Source of the DNA: Novipirellula herctigrandis
GTDB lineage: Bacteria; Planctomycetota; Planctomycetia; Pirellulales; Pirellulaceae
DNA: 64,000 nt
Assembly: GCA_007859835.1 (NCBI GenBank)
Contig: SJPJ01000001.1
Coordinates: forward strand, 333,169-397,168
Direction: 5' to 3'
Shown here: positions 8,717 to 18,500 of the stretch, piece by piece
Layout of the letters: each line of letters starts with the position of its first letter
Numbering within the stretch: position 1 is the stretch's first letter
The notes under the pieces: generated by a model
The model's input: the letters and a program-made list of their open reading frames with translations, nothing else
What the model was told of the DNA's origin: nothing
The model's database searches: none
Translations under genes and position numbers: made by a program

Positions 8717-8730
8717 TGCAACCGGTTTCA
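8717..8730. promoter_or_regulatory. LacI/GalR-type operator candidate 2, over the start site
   Basis: TGCAACCGGTTTCA matches the upstream palindrome at 13 of 14 positions and begins four bases after the -10 hexamer. A bound repressor would block transcription of the PEP-CTERM gene, and perhaps of the GH16 gene if transcription passes the intervening terminator. Confidence 0.55.
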
Positions 8731-8820
8731 AGTTGCGGTTGCCTAATTGACGTCATTGTCGGTAATACCATCTGACGAAAGGGCAGACTGCATTCACTCG
8801 CACTATTTAGGAATACTTCT

Positions 8821-9501
8821 ATGAGGACGCGAAGAGTTTCGATCGCCGCGTGCGCGATCATGGTTTCTTTACTCAGTTTCACCACGGCGAAAGCCGCGGT
8901 GACGGTGACGGTCGACCCTGGTGCCGCTTGGCAAGGGTTTATGAATGTGTCTGAACTGGATAACACACCTGTGTTCAGTTCAGGCTGGGGAGTACCGGAT
9001 CTCAATGCCACTTTTAACGTCGACACATTAGTGCTGTCCCCAAACACGATTGGCGACCCCGATCCGTTTTGGTACATTGGTGGCGGTGCACCAGGGAATC
9101 CTGGTAACAAGATCATGGATGCTAATTTGTTTGTTCAAGTAGACGATACGTTCGCTGGCGAGACCGTTACATTTGAAGGTGTGGTTGAAGCAAACACGTT
9201 TACGACGGCTCATCAAGCAAGTATCTTCATTCGCGACTTCGCTCCTGATTTCTCCTCGTTCACGGATACGACAATTCCTTTGACACTAGGTGCGTTCAGC
9301 ATCGATTTGGCAGCGGATCCAGGTGTCGGACGTCACGTTCAGTACGGATTCAATGTTGTTGGCGAGAACGTTTGGGTGACGGATACGGCGCCGTTTGGCA
9401 GCGCGACTATCTCGGTCCCGAGTGCCGTTCCTGAACCAGGTAGCTTAGGTTTTCTTGCCTTGGCAGCAGTTGGCCTGGTAACGCGGCGTCGCCGTAGTTA
9501 G
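8821..9501 (+). CDS. PEP-CTERM surface/exported protein
   Basis: An exported 226-residue protein of unknown role carrying a PEP-CTERM sorting tail. The signal peptide is MRTRRVSIAACAIMVSLLSF. The body is rich in beta-forming, Thr/Asp-rich sequence with no recognised catalytic motif. The C-terminus shows VPEPGSLGFLAL, a hydrophobic segment and the basic end TRRRRS, the tripartite signal recognised by exosortase. No exosortase gene is in the window. It is followed by a strong terminator and then by a second PEP-CTERM gene (GH16), and is preceded by a good promoter with a LacI-type operator, suggesting carbohydrate-responsive expression. It may be a carbohydrate-binding partner of the GH16 enzyme, which is inference. 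Confidence 0.8.
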   Translation: MRTRRVSIAACAIMVSLLSFTTAKAAVTVTVDPGAAWQGFMNVSELDNTPVFSSGWGVPDLNATFNVDTLVLSPNTIGDPDPFWYIGGGAPGNPGNKIMDANLFVQVDDTFAGETVTFEGVVEANTFTTAHQASIFIRDFAPDFSSFTDTTIPLTLGAFSIDLAADPGVGRHVQYGFNVVGENVWVTDTAPFGSATISVPSAVPEPGSLGFLALAAVGLVTRRRRS

Positions 9502-9546
9502 AACGACTGCGATTGTCATTCGAATCCGCAGAACGTCTGCAAAATA

Positions 9547-9585
9547 CAAAAGGCAGCCATAGAATTGGCTGCCTTTTGCCGTTTT
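9547..9585 (+). terminator. rho-independent terminator after the PEP-CTERM gene
   Basis: A perfect 12-bp stem (CAAAAGGCAGCC at 9547-9558, GGCTGCCTTTTG at 9567-9578) with an 8-base loop is followed by CCGTTTTT. Confidence 0.85.
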
Positions 9586-9649
9586 TGGATCGGTGACGTG
9601 GTATCGCACCATCTTTCAAGTACTTAGTCATCAGTCGGAGTTGAACCCT

Positions 9650-11050
9650 ATGACCAAGCTTCCTTTGTGTTTCATGTTGCTGGCGTGTTCGCTGTTTGTG
9701 GTCACACCGTTAGCTTCTGCACAACCTCCGACGCGTTCAGGCTATGACGTTTCATGGTTCGACGAGTTCGATTCGAGTTCGCTCAATACTTCGCTGTGGA
9801 CAGCAGCCAACACAAACGTCACCACGAACAACTCATTGCAGGACTACTTGCCGGAACAGGTGAGTGTCACGGGCGGAAACCTGACGATCACGTCGGAGAA
9901 TGTTGCCTCCCGTGGTCTGCCGCACAAAAGTGGACTAGTCACCAGTACCGCGTTACAAAAGCATGGTCGTTGGGATGTTCGGGCGAAACTTCCGACTTCC
10001 AAGGGCATGTGGCCGGCGATCTGGTTGCTAGCCGATGCGCCGTGGCCAAGCCAAGGCGAAATCGACATCATGGAGAATCGCGGCGACCAGCCGAATCTAA
10101 CCAGCAGCGCATTCCACTATGGAACCAATCCGCCGTTCGAACACAATTTCCGGTACGCTGAGCAGACTGCCGTCCACGACGGAGCGGATGCTGACTATCA
10201 CGACAGCTTCCATACATACTCCGTCGAGTGGGATCCAAACCAAATTCGATTTTATGTTGACGATGTTCACCATTGGTCGCTTAGGGATAGCGATGTCGGC
10301 GGCTTTCTGACCAACGACGTTGGCGATATGCGTCTGATTATCAACACGGCGGTAGGTGGCGATTTCTTGGACAACCCCGATGCGTCGACGGTGTGGTCAC
10401 AGAAATTGGAAGTGGATTATGTGCATGCCTACACAAAATCTTCGACGGGACCAATTCTGAGTTTCGAAAACGGAGGTTTTGAAGAGCAGGGTGGTTCGTT
10501 AGCTCAGTGGTCCAAGTTTGGCGATGCGATCAACAATGTGAGCTCAGGAAACGAGCGAATTGAGTTGGGCGACGAGGCGCTAAAGCTATTCGGTCAGTTC
10601 AACGGCGAGACAAACTACTCAGGCATCGAGCAAGGTATCTCGGTCAAAGCTGGCGATGAGTTACTGGCTTCGGCGGACGCCTTCATCGCCTCGATTGATT
10701 CGATTACAGGATCGGGCAATCAGGTTGAATTGAAGATTGACTACTACAGTGAACTCTATGGCCAATTTGGTTCGAGCGACTACATCAGCACCGACTCGAT
10801 TGTGTTGGCCGATGGAGGTTCACTCAATGACAGTTGGCTCAATAGACAACTCAGTTCGTTCGCGCCAGCTAACGCCGTCGAAGCGCGGCTAGCGATCGTG
10901 TTCACGCAACAAGGCAACGCCGGCGGCGCTGTCTATATCGACAACGCGTCTTTCTCAGTGGTTGCCGTTCCTGAGCCATCAAGCTCGGTGTTGTTTCTAC
11001 TTACCGGAATCGTTGTTGGCGTCCGGCGAAAACGCAAGTCGACAAACTAG
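9650..11050 (+). CDS. GH16 endo-beta-glycanase with PEP-CTERM anchor
   Basis: Probable exported endo-acting beta-glucanase or galactanase of family GH16. The ATG at 9650 starts a signal peptide (MTKLPLCFMLLACSLF, cleavage near ASA). The GH16 jelly roll spans about residues 30-265; the active-site block GEIDIMENRG has nucleophile Glu137, Asp139 and acid/base Glu142. The substrate cleft strand WPAIWLLADAPWP precedes it. Residues 275-430 form a beta-sandwich-like module (FENGGFEEQ to AVYIDNASF), probably carbohydrate binding. The tail VAVPEPSSSVLFLL plus VRRKRKS is a PEP-CTERM signal, so the enzyme is likely surface-attached. Laminarin, agar or carrageenan are all possible substrates. Confidence 0.88.
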   Translation: MTKLPLCFMLLACSLFVVTPLASAQPPTRSGYDVSWFDEFDSSSLNTSLWTAANTNVTTNNSLQDYLPEQVSVTGGNLTITSENVASRGLPHKSGLVTSTALQKHGRWDVRAKLPTSKGMWPAIWLLADAPWPSQGEIDIMENRGDQPNLTSSAFHYGTNPPFEHNFRYAEQTAVHDGADADYHDSFHTYSVEWDPNQIRFYVDDVHHWSLRDSDVGGFLTNDVGDMRLIINTAVGGDFLDNPDASTVWSQKLEVDYVHAYTKSSTGPILSFENGGFEEQGGSLAQWSKFGDAINNVSSGNERIELGDEALKLFGQFNGETNYSGIEQGISVKAGDELLASADAFIASIDSITGSGNQVELKIDYYSELYGQFGSSDYISTDSIVLADGGSLNDSWLNRQLSSFAPANAVEARLAIVFTQQGNAGGAVYIDNASFSVVAVPEPSSSVLFLLTGIVVGVRRKRKSTN

Positions 11051-11098
11051 AATGGCGAACTTGCGTCGGATCGACGTGATTGTATCGGGAACAAGGTA

Positions 11099-11788
11099 TC
11101 AATTGTGATTTGGGTTGTTCTTGGCCCAATAGATCTCGTCCAATTCCATTCGTACGCTCTGCAATTCAAAATCGGGTGACGTCAGTGGCGGTCCATGCTC
11201 GATGACGAAACTGCGAATCAGATCCGTTTGGTGTGCCAATTGACAATCAATCTCTTCATGGAGCGGCGTTACGCGATCAAATACCGGTTGATTGAGTATG
11301 TAACTATGCATGCATGTGATTTCGTTCGGAGCACAACGCAACAAATTTTTGTTGACGACTCCCTCGGGATACTTTGCGCTGCCAAGGTTTTCGTTGAAGT
11401 ACGAAAGGTGGCAAATGTCCCATTCCACCTCGTCGGGGAAATCAATGTCTGCCAGATATGAAAAGAAATGGGGTGAGATGATCGCGTCGTCTTCAAAAAC
11501 AATGATCGGCAATTCAGACGGATCCAACTTCATCAGATCGAGATGAGAGAGAGCGCAAGCGGCGGTTCCCCACATGTGTTGCAGGTCGGATTTCCATCTT
11601 CCTTTGAGTACCGGCGGCAGCCCACGGCCCTGAAAATCTTCGCCCTGCGGAGTTCGAGCTTGGAAAATTTCGACATTTCGAAAGCCAGCCAGTTCAAGAT
11701 GCTTTTCGATTCGTCGCATCCGCTCGCGAGCCCGATCATCGAGGGTGCTGATCACGACCGTTCGGGTTTCTTCGTTGATGTTCTTCAA
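11099..11788 (-). CDS. GT25-family glycosyltransferase
   Basis: Putative glycosyltransferase of the LPS/collagen-type GT25 family (229 residues), using a nucleotide sugar to modify a glycan or protein in the cytoplasm. Visible features are the N-terminal beta strand TVVISTLDDRARERM with following basic helix, the conserved ACALSHLDLMK segment (residues 77-87), and IIVFEDDAIISP (95-106) holding the metal-binding acidic pair. No signal peptide or membrane segment. It is the last gene of a three-gene minus-strand group with the two-domain transferase (73 bp upstream) and a small unknown protein. The group suggests modification of one acceptor, possibly a surface polymer. Confidence 0.75.
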   Translation of the reverse strand: MKNINEETRTVVISTLDDRARERMRRIEKHLELAGFRNVEIFQARTPQGEDFQGRGLPPVLKGRWKSDLQHMWGTAACALSHLDLMKLDPSELPIIVFEDDAIISPHFFSYLADIDFPDEVEWDICHLSYFNENLGSAKYPEGVVNKNLLRCAPNEITCMHSYILNQPVFDRVTPLHEEIDCQLAHQTDLIRSFVIEHGPPLTSPDFELQSVRMELDEIYWAKNNPNHN

Positions 11789-11861
11789 AGATCGACTTTC
11801 GATTCCTATGGAAGTGACCGATGCGGATAGGCAGGTCGATAACGATGTCCATATCGATGAA

Positions 11862-13244
11862 CTAACGCACGATGGCCAATTGTGCTAATGACCGCGCGTT
11901 GCCATGGGCGATATGGATCGGCATCCCGCTACGGCAAGTGACTCGTCCATTGGGCATCACGCTAACTTCGCCAACAGGGCGATCGTGGACGCAATAGTTC
12001 CAACTTTCGGGTATCTCTTTCCAACGTTTTGGATCGCTATGGCAATAAAGATTGAATGCAGATTGATCACCCCAATCGGTGGTGCCACGGAGTTCGGCTG
12101 AATTGCGAAGACGGTCGGCTTCCTTAAAATAGCGGTGCATTGCTCCGGCAGTGCCGGCACTGAAGCCGCTGTTAAGAAACGGCCGCGTCGAAAATAATTC
12201 AAATGCACGTTGACGCATGGCAGGATTCTGAATGGTGCGGGTCCAACCGACGACCGCCATATTGTGAGGATAACCGAGTGGTTCGCGAACGCCGAAAATT
12301 TTGTCTGGATGATCCTGGGTCATTTTCCAGAGCGGATCGAGGCTCGCTTGAATGATCACATCGCTGGCATCCCAATAGGCGACCGGCAGTTGTGGATCAA
12401 GTGTTTCGGTGATTTCAGCAAAATCGGTCAACCGACGCACCGGTGGCATCTGACCGTTCGCCACCTTATGAATGAAACGAACGCCACGACACGAGGCCAC
12501 CAATCGACTTTCGCTCGGATACAGGCCATAGCCAACTGCAATGACCTCTTGTTCGTTACCGGACGCTCGCATCATGCGAAGAAAGACATCCCGAAAGCGA
12601 TTGACATCGCGTCGATTGAAAGCGACCAGCACCTTTGCGTCGCTACTAAGCGAAGGACAACTCACCGAATTAGATTCGGGCGAATTGGATTCGGATGACG
12701 CGATTTCGCAATGGTCTTCATCGCGGTGGGCTGCTAAGTGTGATGCCGTTGCGCCCGCCAAATATTCGATTCGCGATCCAGTTCGTCGAATATCTTCGCA
12801 GCAGCAAAGACACTCGCATTTGCTCGTTTCCCACCGAAAGGCGATACGTTGGAGCACCGATCGGCGAAAAAGTGTAGCCCCCATCGAAACGTGGGGAGAA
12901 GTCCCGTGTCGAGCGGCCTCCCCTAAATAGTCGGCCCCGAAGGCAGAAAATTCAGGACGCGAAGCGAGGGCATGGTGAAGCCGCGCGATGCAATCAGGGC
13001 CTAGTGCGACATCATCATCAACAAACATCAACCAAGGGCTTGTCCCCAATCCAATCGCCTCGTTCCGTGCACGCGTGATGGTCGCGATCCGATGCGGATC
13101 GTCCGCCGATGGAGTGCCGACGACGCGATGCAGTTGGATACGCACACCTCGTTGCTGACGAAGCGCGTCGAGTACGGGCGCAGGTAAGTCGTTGTCGTCA
13201 CGTGTCAGGATAACGACATCGATGATGGGGACATCGAATCTCAC
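11862..13244 (-). CDS. two-domain glycosyltransferase (GT2-like plus a second GT-A-like domain)
   Basis: A 460-residue protein with two apparent nucleotide-sugar transferase domains. Residues 1-170 are GT2-like: VDVVILTRDD-type opening strand, ARNEAI, and the metal-binding WLMFVDDDVALG at 71-82. Residues about 205-460 look like a separate transferase: KVLVAFNRRDVNRFRDVF opens it, VAYWDASDVII supplies a D-x-x-D acidic site, and PFLNSGFSAG plus TTDWGDQSAFN resemble acceptor-side motifs of GT-A enzymes acting on glycoproteins or short glycans. The linker contains a degenerate 15-bp tandem duplication encoding SESNSPESNS (12667-12695). It lies 25 bp downstream of the small unknown gene, so the three genes are likely co-transcribed. 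Confidence 0.7.
   Translation of the reverse strand: MRFDVPIIDVVILTRDDNDLPAPVLDALRQQRGVRIQLHRVVGTPSADDPHRIATITRARNEAIGLGTSPWLMFVDDDVALGPDCIARLHHALASRPEFSAFGADYLGEAARHGTSPHVSMGATLFRRSVLQRIAFRWETSKCECLCCCEDIRRTGSRIEYLAGATASHLAAHRDEDHCEIASSESNSPESNSVSCPSLSSDAKVLVAFNRRDVNRFRDVFLRMMRASGNEQEVIAVGYGLYPSESRLVASCRGVRFIHKVANGQMPPVRRLTDFAEITETLDPQLPVAYWDASDVIIQASLDPLWKMTQDHPDKIFGVREPLGYPHNMAVVGWTRTIQNPAMRQRAFELFSTRPFLNSGFSAGTAGAMHRYFKEADRLRNSAELRGTTDWGDQSAFNLYCHSDPKRWKEIPESWNYCVHDRPVGEVSVMPNGRVTCRSGMPIHIAHGNARSLAQLAIVR
12667..12695 (-). repeat. 15-bp tandem duplication in the linker of the two-domain glycosyltransferase
   Basis: GAATTAGATTCGGGC (12667-12681) is followed by GAATTGGATTCGGA (12682-12695), one mismatch. 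It encodes the ESNSP / ESNS repeat between the two transferase domains and keeps the frame. Confidence 0.8.
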
Positions 13245-13269
13245 GGCATCGTTCCCTTGGAAAGAAACC

Positions 13270-13737
13270 TTAATGACAACCTGCCACTCGGCCGGATGGA
13301 TTCATGTTGTAGTGGTCGACGCTGCGGTCATCCGGTAGTGGCGGATAGTATTGGGCACTCTCGGCGGCTGTCAAACCGGCCTCGAGTTCAAGAATCGATT
13401 GCGCGTGCTCTCGAACGTAGATGATTCCGCTGCAGATGCTTTTGCCCAGCAAGTCGTAGACCTTGTTGGCAAGGGCCTCGCCCGCAAACCAAGCCCCATC
13501 TTCAAGATCGACATGTTTGGGATTGCATGGGATGAAAAGCGACGTCACATCTTCGGCAAAAAACGTTCGCTTAATCACCAGCTTTGGTGAAAGTCGCTGA
13601 GAGACAGTAATGAAAATTTGTCCATGGAGTTTCTCGGGGCGACTGAAAGAGACCTCCGCTACATCGGGAAATCGCGGTGGGATTGATACAGTCCCTGACA
13701 AGTACATTGCTCGTAATTGTTGATCATTCTTAGTCAC
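13270..13737 (-). CDS. unknown 155-residue protein heading the glycosyltransferase group
   Basis: I do not recognise this protein. It has no signal peptide or membrane segment. The N-terminal half reads as alternating beta strands (LHGQIFITVSQRLSPKLVIKRTFF), the middle has CNPKHVDLEDGAWFAGEALANKVYDLLGKS, and the last 25 residues are polar and proline-rich with a final GRVAGCH. ATG start at 13737. It lies directly upstream of the two glycosyltransferases on the same strand with short spacing, so it may be a helper, carrier or acceptor in that pathway; this is inference from position only. The papain-like peptidase gene diverges from it across a 202-bp gap. Confidence 0.6.
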   Translation of the reverse strand: MTKNDQQLRAMYLSGTVSIPPRFPDVAEVSFSRPEKLHGQIFITVSQRLSPKLVIKRTFFAEDVTSLFIPCNPKHVDLEDGAWFAGEALANKVYDLLGKSICSGIIYVREHAQSILELEAGLTAAESAQYYPPLPDDRSVDHYNMNPSGRVAGCH

Positions 13738-13939
13738 GTTGTCGTCCTATATGGTCGGATGCAAATCGAAACCCCTATGTATAGAATACGTTAACCCCCC
13801 GCTGGATGAAGTGCAAGCTTTTCGGATCAACAATGGTCTTTTAGAAGAAGATTGAAGGGCGCGGACGACAAATTGGGGAGTGGAAATTATTGAAACGTTG
13901 ACTCGCAAACACTCAATTAACTCAACGGAAACGAATCGA

Positions 13940-15421
13940 ATGCAATCTTACAAACTTGCTTTTACTGCGGTTACGATCGTCTTTTTCTTTTCCGCGGGTA
14001 GTTCATTCGGACAAGGTGCTCGGCTCAGTCCGCCCGAGATTTATCAGGCGATTCCTACGCGATTTGATCGCATTGACGATTTAGAAACCGATAATGCGGG
14101 GTTTGAAAATCCATCGGCTTCCGAGCAGGCAACTGTCACACCACAAACGGACGTCGAGGACCAAGAACAGGCGGATTGGCCAGAGCTTTCAAGTGGCATT
14201 GCAAGAAGCATGGCACCCGGGATCGATCAACGATTCGGGTTAGCATCCGACATCGACTTGCCGAGCAAGTTTGACTTGACAGCTTACTTGCCGACACCGG
14301 GCAAACAGGGACGCAACGATTGTGTCGCATGGGCGATTGCCTATTCCGCGTATTCGTGCCAGATCGGACAAGAACGTCGCAAGAAGCCGAGCGACCCCAG
14401 TGACCTATTTAGCCCTGCGTTCATTTTCAACCAGCTCAGCGTCAATGGTAATCCGCTTTACGCGACCCAAGCCATTGATTTCGTCAAGCAAAACGGTTGT
14501 GCGACCAAAGCCACCATGAGTTCTGAAGACACAACACCCAACGCACGTGCACTCGTGGAAGGAAAGACGTTTCGGATGCAAAGAAATGAAAAAGCGAACA
14601 CGCTTCATGAGATTGAGACGTACATTCACGAAGGCTATCCGGTCATCTTGATCGTTCGAATGGGAGGTGATTTCCGGTCCGACACGTCGAACGATTCCCC
14701 TTATGATTGGCGGCAGGAAAGCGACCGAAGGGATGGCTACCATGCAATAACAGCAGTCGGATACGACGACAGCAAACAAGCCGTCTTGGTGATGAATTCT
14801 TGGGGAACACAATGGAAAGACGATGGGTTTTGTTGGGTGTCGTATGACAACTTTGATCCGATCGGTGGCCAGAGTTGGTGCGCCGAAGCGCATGTGGTCG
14901 GCGTCAAAACTTTCGCGCCCATCAATGTATCCATGCAGAGCAGTGGGCGAACGCGAAATTTCAATCGGCGCTCCAGTCGATTTCAAAGACGACTGTTTCA
15001 ACTCGCTGCTGATCGTCGGGTCTACGAAGGCGGAAAAGCGATCTCTCCCAATGACTGGGTGTTCGATGATATCGCGTGCAACAAAGATTCACTGTTTGCA
15101 CTCGGTCGGTACCAAACGGTCTTTCGTATGAATGAGGACCTCAGTGGACGAAGTTGGACTCACCTCAATCATGGGAAGATGGCGAACAAAAAAGTAACCA
15201 TGTTGGCAGGTGATCGGACAACGGATCTATTGGCCCTCACCGGTAGCAATGAATTGTTCCATTACGTCGCGCGTAGTGGCAATTGGGAGCCGGTGCAAAT
15301 ATCGGAAACCGAACGCTCACCGGTTGATTTGCGGCTAGTGAACGGGAAAATTCGCGTCACGACGTCGGATGGATCGGTTTTCGTACATGATCGGGATAGC
15401 GATTGGTCACTAGCGCCGTAG
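13940..15421 (+). CDS. exported papain-like (C1A) cysteine peptidase
   Basis: Probable exported cysteine protease. The ATG at 13940 gives a signal peptide (MQSYKLAFTAVTIVFFFSAG); the GTG at 13880 is a weaker start. The papain triad is readable: QGRNDCVAWAIAYSAY with nucleophile Cys128, GYHAITAVGYDD with His268, and VLVMNSWGTQWKDDGF with Asn286. A short propeptide-like segment (about 25-105) precedes the catalytic domain (about 110-320). The C-terminal 130 residues (VFDDIACNKDSLFALGR onward) contain repeated short strand motifs suggestive of a small propeller-like substrate-binding domain. It lies divergent from the glycosyltransferase group and tail-to-tail with the giant kinase gene. Whether it acts with either is unknown. 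Confidence 0.85.
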   Translation: MQSYKLAFTAVTIVFFFSAGSSFGQGARLSPPEIYQAIPTRFDRIDDLETDNAGFENPSASEQATVTPQTDVEDQEQADWPELSSGIARSMAPGIDQRFGLASDIDLPSKFDLTAYLPTPGKQGRNDCVAWAIAYSAYSCQIGQERRKKPSDPSDLFSPAFIFNQLSVNGNPLYATQAIDFVKQNGCATKATMSSEDTTPNARALVEGKTFRMQRNEKANTLHEIETYIHEGYPVILIVRMGGDFRSDTSNDSPYDWRQESDRRDGYHAITAVGYDDSKQAVLVMNSWGTQWKDDGFCWVSYDNFDPIGGQSWCAEAHVVGVKTFAPINVSMQSSGRTRNFNRRSSRFQRRLFQLAADRRVYEGGKAISPNDWVFDDIACNKDSLFALGRYQTVFRMNEDLSGRSWTHLNHGKMANKKVTMLAGDRTTDLLALTGSNELFHYVARSGNWEPVQISETERSPVDLRLVNGKIRVTTSDGSVFVHDRDSDWSLAP

Positions 15422-15513
15422 TCCTGCGGGAACGCGACATGACGTTTATTTCTCGCGAAAGTCCCAGCAATTGTCACACTGAAAGGGACTTCGGGCGAAA
15501 CCCAATTTGTGTG

Positions 15514-18500
15514 TTATGGTTCCCGCGGTTCAGAGTCCAGCGGCGTTATGCGGGCGGCGGGCGTTATGCGGGCGGCGGGCATTGTACGGGCCACTCGAAG
15601 CCCCATGTACAGGTGATGTGCGACGGTCCGCGATTCTTCGCGTTTCGCGCTGCGTAACGTGGTTGGGACGTAAAAGACCGCGCTACCTCGTAGGATGTTG
15701 ACATCCGACCGCGAACGGCTTGAACCGATACGGTCGTCCAACACAACCGGTTGGGAAAAGTTCCTCGGAGGAGACACTTCACACCATTCCATCACGTTTC
15801 CAAGTGCATCGAACAGTCCGAACCCATTGGGCAATAGTTGCCCGGTCGGATGGAAACTCACTTGTGAATTGATGGTGGAACTTTCGGTCGTCCACGCATA
15901 CTTGGGCAGCAATTCGGATGCGTTTCCGAAAGGCCGTGGCGTGGTGGTCAACGCGCGGCAACAGTACTCCCATTCCGCTTCGGTAGGGAGTCGATATCCG
16001 GTTCGCTCTAAAAAATTGTCCGGAAGTGTAAAAGTATCCGAGGCATCAAGTTCCGCACGCATCTGATCAATCGGTGGGTAACACATTTGGTCCTCGGGAA
16101 TCCCTTCTTGTTCACTCAACCAACGACAATAGTTCATGGCGTCGTACCAGTTTACTGCGGTTACCGGGCAGTCCTTGCTTGGCGTATATTCCGTCGCATA
16201 CAACGCTGCCGGATTGAATCTTTGAAACTGTTCAACGGTGATTTCGGTTGAACCGATCGCGAAGCTTCGAGGGATGCGTAAATTCACAGAAACTTCCTTG
16301 TCGTGATCTCGAAACGCTTCGTGTCCAGGCGAGCCCATTCGGAATTCAACCGGTCCATCGATGGCGACCATCGTTTGTCCCTGGCCATTGCGAAACCATG
16401 TGGGATTACTTGTCGTGGAAACTTTGGAATGCGAAGGGGACACCGGCGAAGGGACGACCGGCGATGGGGCGTTTTCGATTTCGGCATGGATTGCGGGCCA
16501 ATTCCATTGTCGGCACAGGTAACCGCAAATCGAATGGATCGCAGCCGACGGGTCGCTGATACCCCAAACTCGGATTTTCTCACGCATTCGGAGCAACGCT
16601 TCGGGCGATAGTTGTTCCGGCCGATATCGGGAAAGGGCAGCGATGATTGCAAACCGTCGCGATTCACTTGGATCAATCATCATTCGATCAAAGAGCCGAT
16701 TTGGATCGGCGCCAAGCGGCGCCAAACGGTCAATCAAGAAAGACCGCAATCGACAATCAGGCTGACTACCTAAAAACGGCCAAAGATTCTCCGAAGAACC
16801 TAGTCGTAACATCGCGATCAGCGCATTGGCTTGCCGACTCGCAACTTCATCTTTAGCATCATCCGAGACGATTGGTCGGTGCCAAACGGATGAAACGACT
16901 AGATGGTCTGCGTGCTCATCGAGCACGACGGAGATGCTTACGGGGCGAAAGTCTTGATCAATGAAATCCTGGCATTTTCCAAGGTGCTGTTGGGGATCAA
17001 CCCGGGTCAGCGATTTTGACTCCATCTTGCCACCGTTCCACCAAACAGCGGCATAGCTGATATCCTGCTCATCGAATTCACCGGCGGCATTCATACGCAC
17101 ATCCGTTTGATGCCACCCGTCCAGCACTCGCGATTCATAGCCAAACTGCGAGTGGTTCCAAGCGTCGTCGCATCGCGGGTGTGCTACGGTTCGCCATCGA
17201 ACCGAACTGTAACGGTCGACTCCGTCCGAATGACGCAACTTCATGTTTGATTTAGGCACATAGCCACCGTCGACAAGCGGTCCCCATCCTTCTTCTTGAT
17301 GTTCCTCTTCGGTCAAACCAACGTAGATTCGCGAGTCAATCATCGATTCGAGGGCCTCGGTCCATAGAACACCGTATTCAATTTCATCACCGTTAATGTC
17401 AGGCTGCGGAAAGACAGTAAAATCCATCGGATAGAGACCTCGCTCTTTCATCCGATCTTGGGTGTCGGTAACTTCCTCACGATCGCGGTGACGCGTGAAT
17501 TCCCAATCCAATTTGTCTCGCATCCATATCGCTGCAACGTAGCTTTTATCAGCGAACTGGTACGCACGGACACAGCCGGGGCGGTAGCCAAACGGTTCCA
17601 GCTGTTGGGCGACTTCTTGAAACTGATCGAGCGGCAATCGTTGGCAGAAAACAAAGCTGGCAGTTGCAATTCCTTCAAAGCTCTCAATGTCTGAGCGTGT
17701 GGCCGCGTCGATTTCCATCGCAGTCTGTTGATCCGCAATGGCAAGCTCGGGCCACTTCGATGACGCTACCATTGTCAATTCTTCTTCGAGCCTGCTAATC
17801 ATCGACTTAGGATCCGACTCGGCCACCGGCAGCAACAATTCGAATTGAGCCGGTACCGCAGTGCTCAGCAAATCTTTCAACTCGGGATCGGTAGGTTTAA
17901 GGCATTTTGACAGAATAATCGCGGCGTTTAGTCTAACGTCATCTCGTTCGGGTTCACCGAAGTAGCCCTGGACGGGCTTGGATAAGTAACCTGCAATGTT
18001 CGCGATTCCAGGTGCTAATTCGACGACTAAAGTGGTGCGTTGGTTTACGATCGTGTGTGAGAGTCGTTCGACCTGTTCAAGCCAATGCGGGTTCCCGGGA
18101 TCGAGTTGAGCCAAAGCGAACGCAGCCTTCAACCAATGAGCCTCGTGGACCTCTTCGGACTGCACAATGTCCCAAAGCCGCATTGTCGACTCATCAAGTC
18201 GCAACCGCAGTCGCTCGCAAATCAACAGGATTTGATCTATATCTGCATGAACCAACGAATCAACGAGTGGCTGAGTTTGATCGGGATCACTGTCGACTAA
18301 CGCCAAGCGAGCGGCAAGAATCTCGTCCGTGGACCGATTCGGGTCGCCGATGACGGATCGTATTTCGGGTGCCGCCTGCTGTGCCATGGGTCGCAAAATC
18401 TCGATCGACTCAAGCACGTGATCCGTATCGGCTGCCAACAGCCGTTGCACGCTCATTTGTATTTCTTGCTTAGCTAGGTGCTGGCGTATTTGTTGGTTGG

